In this document: positions 62,251 to 64,000 of the stretch, piece by piece
How the letters are laid out: every line of letters begins with the position of its first letter
Numbering within the stretch: position 1 is the first letter of the stretch
NCBI RefSeq assembly: GCF_900168125.1
Contig: NZ_FUZF01000001.1
Span: 310,001-374,000 of the forward strand
DNA length: 64,000 nt
Source: Sphingobacterium nematocida
GTDB taxonomy: Bacteria; Bacteroidota; Bacteroidia; Sphingobacteriales; Sphingobacteriaceae
Direction: 5' to 3'
The notes under the pieces: model-generated
Told to the model about the DNA's origin: nothing
Databases searched by the model: none
The model's input: the letters and a program-made list of their open reading frames with translations, nothing else
Position numbers and translations under genes: made by a program

Positions 62251-64000
62251 ATGATAATTTATGATTTCTTTGGGAGTATTAACACGCTTATTCCTAATCA
62301 AATAAACAGAATCGTGAAACTAACCACCTTCCTTCTGACGGCTTTTATTATCCAGGTCAGTGCGCATGTAAACGCACAAAAGGTCAGCCTGAATGTCAAA
62401 AATAAAACACTGGGCACTGTATTAGAGTCCATAAAAAAACAGACGAATTATAACGTACTGTACCCCAGCAAGATCAACCAGACAGGCAAATTGGTCAGCA
62501 TACAGGCTGATCAGCGCGAACTGGTAGAGGTGCTGAATAACTGCTTCACCGGCCAGCCCTTCTCTTATATCATCGAGGAGAAGACGATCATTGTTAAAGA
62601 AGTACCGCTGCGTTTACAGACGGACAACAAGCGGTCCCTCTTACATACGACCGACATCCAACAAGAACGGTCTATTCGAGGCCGTATTACCGACAGCCAA
62701 GGTAAACCTTTGGTGCGGGCGACCATCACGGTCAAAGGTACTAACCTCAAGACCAGCACCGATGAAAAAGGAGAGTTTGAATTCAAGGATGCTTCTATAG
62801 GCGCCAAGCTCAGTGTCCAATACTTAGGCTATCAGACCAAAGAACTTACAGCAACTAAAAGCTACGTCGACATCCAACTTCAGGAGCTCATTGCCGAGAT
62901 CGAAGAGATCGACGTTGTCAATACCGGTTATCAGACACTGCACAAAGAGCGCAGTGCCGGAGCTATTGCAAAAGTCAATATGGACGTGGTTGCTAACCGT
63001 ACGACTTCGATGAATATCCTCCAAAGCTTGGATGGACAAGTACCTGGTCTGGTGGTCAATAACGTACCTAACCGCAACCAGCTATTAATTCGAGGGCTTT
63101 CTACCACAGGAGGCTCTACCGGGACGGGCACCACAGCCCAACCGCTATACGTAGTGGATGGACTAGTCCTGCCCCCTACGAGCAACGACAATTTGCCAGA
63201 TATTATCTTAAACCTGAATCCACAAGACGTTCAGAATATTGAAGTGCTCAAGGATGCTACCGCAGCATCGATCTGGGGAGCCCGTGCAGCCAACGGTGTG
63301 ATCGTCATCACCACCAAATCCGGTCAGTTCAACAGTAAGACCCGAATTAACTACAATGCATTTGTCAACTTTCAGGGCAAACCACAGCTGGACTATGTCC
63401 CTATGCTCAATTCCCAACAATTCGTACAGACCGGCATCGAACAATTCAATGTAGGTCACAACAGTTGGAACACGGTATCCGCGCTTAATGGTGGTGGGAT
63501 CCAACCCTTGCAAATGATCCTATATAACCTCGAGCGCGGTATTATCAGCCAAGAGCAGGCCAATGTCAGCTTAGACAGTTTATCGCGTATTGACAATAGC
63601 AAGCAGATCAAAGACCTGTTTTACCGGAATGCTATGCTGAGCAATCAGACCGTATCTATTTCCGGTGGTGGCGACAAGTATTCTTACTATGGATCGGCCA
63701 GTTATACCAACACCGTAGACAACGTACCTGGCAATAAAAACAAAAATTACAAGGTCAATTTACGTCAGGATTACCAGGTAAATAACTTCCTACGTTTTCA
63801 TTTGATAACCGACCTGACGACCGGCAAAGGAAGCTCAAAGCGCAATCTAAATGTAACCAGCGATTTCACCCCTTACCAACTCTTTAGGGATATGGATGGC
63901 AACAACCTATCCATTCCATTCCTGACTTATCAATCCGATTCTGTATTACGTTCCTCCGAAGCGAGAAGCAGGATCAGCCTGGACTACAATCCGCTGGATG
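62251..64000 (+). CDS. SusC/RagA family TonB-linked receptor with STN domain (3' truncated by window edge)
   Basis: The first 583 codons of a SusC-type outer membrane receptor. An N-terminal extension and signal (VKLTTFLLTAFIIQVSAHVN) are followed by the STN domain (about 43-120; KTLGTVLESIKKQTNYNVLY), then the carboxypeptidase-regulatory domain (about 145-215; IRGRITDSQGKPLVRATITV). The plug is about 225-370 (MNILQSLDGQVPGLVVNNVP, DATAASIWGARAANGVIVIT), then barrel strands. The frame stays open to the last base. ATG 62251 fits the usual long N-terminal extension. It would be controlled by the preceding sigma/FecR pair; its SusD partner must lie beyond the window. Confidence 0.93.
   Translation, partial: MIIYDFFGSINTLIPNQINRIVKLTTFLLTAFIIQVSAHVNAQKVSLNVKNKTLGTVLESIKKQTNYNVLYPSKINQTGKLVSIQADQRELVEVLNNCFTGQPFSYIIEEKTIIVKEVPLRLQTDNKRSLLHTTDIQQERSIRGRITDSQGKPLVRATITVKGTNLKTSTDEKGEFEFKDASIGAKLSVQYLGYQTKELTATKSYVDIQLQELIAEIEEIDVVNTGYQTLHKERSAGAIAKVNMDVVANRTTSMNILQSLDGQVPGLVVNNVPNRNQLLIRGLSTTGGSTGTGTTAQPLYVVDGLVLPPTSNDNLPDIILNLNPQDVQNIEVLKDATAASIWGARAANGVIVITTKSGQFNSKTRINYNAFVNFQGKPQLDYVPMLNSQQFVQTGIEQFNVGHNSWNTVSALNGGGIQPLQMILYNLERGIISQEQANVSLDSLSRIDNSKQIKDLFYRNAMLSNQTVSISGGGDKYSYYGSASYTNTVDNVPGNKNKNYKVNLRQDYQVNNFLRFHLITDLTTGKGSSKRNLNVTSDFTPYQLFRDMDGNNLSIPFLTYQSDSVLRSSEARSRISLDYNPLD

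Noticed and set aside
1..64000. tRNA, rRNA, CRISPR arrays, insertion sequences, prophage
   Set aside because: None was found on reading both strands; no transposase, integrase or repeat-spacer pattern is visible.

Overview
The window is a chromosomal segment of a Bacteroidota member, most likely family Sphingobacteriaceae (Sphingobacterium- or Pedobacter-like). The basis is the gene content: ECF sigma / FecR / SusC modules, SusD, DUF4843 and PKD-like lipoproteins, several TonB-dependent receptors with carboxypeptidase-regulatory N-termini, and a bacteriophytochrome kinase. The usual Bacteroidota promoter element TAnnTTTG is also visible, and Shine-Dalgarno signals are weak. I see no rRNA, tRNA, CRISPR array, phage or intact insertion sequence. 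The window cuts a CatB/Vat-type acetyltransferase at the left edge and a SusC receptor at the right edge.

Layout. 1-8.2 kb: acetyltransferase, a DUF1398 protein, pyruvate carboxylase, a small membrane protein and an OMP_b-brl_3-type receptor. 8.4-13.3 kb: a large GH92 alpha-mannosidase-like enzyme and an FGly-type sulfatase, both on the minus strand. 14-18.4 kb: a CPBP protease, then DoxX-like, SDR and AraC genes on the minus strand controlled by a duplicated promoter/operator, then an AadS-type streptomycin adenylyltransferase. 18.7-30.7 kb: one complete ECF sigma - FecR - SusC - SusD - DUF4843 - PKD-like - thioredoxin - TlpA locus on the plus strand, with two thiol-redox proteins and no glycosidase. 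30.8-36.4 kb: an AlkD-like repair protein, small exported proteins, a bacteriophytochrome histidine kinase and a BrkB/YihY membrane protein. 36.6-39.0 kb: a tight three-gene operon of a divergent cysteine-synthase-fold PLP enzyme, a DUF6695 protein with permuted papain-like motifs, and a complete PanD-like aspartate decarboxylase.

39-46 kb: a lipoprotein, a beta-helix/PDZ fusion, and a PepSY membrane protein paired with a siderophore-type TonB receptor. 46.2-48.7 kb: an orphan MacB/FtsX-type permease whose upstream region shows a sigma-54-like promoter and paired palindromic enhancer-like sites. 48.9-55.9 kb: a TonB receptor - DUF4876 - DUF6850 operon, divergent from a di-heme cytochrome c peroxidase. 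Three similar Fur-box-like sites lie at the promoters of the two TonB-receptor operons and of the peroxidase, which suggests one metal-responsive regulon. 56-60 kb: lipoproteins, an interspersed non-coding repeat, a possible small RNA or attenuated leader, a Lys-rich 40-residue protein and a cold-shock protein. 60.3-64 kb: a second ECF sigma - FecR - SusC module that runs off the window.

The most interesting observations are the duplicated AraC promoter/operator with identical spacing, the sigma-54-like architecture before the FtsX permease, the PLP/DUF6695/PanD operon, and the metal-regulated TonB/DUF4876/DUF6850/cytochrome c peroxidase cluster. All functions are assigned by reading motifs; no database search was run.
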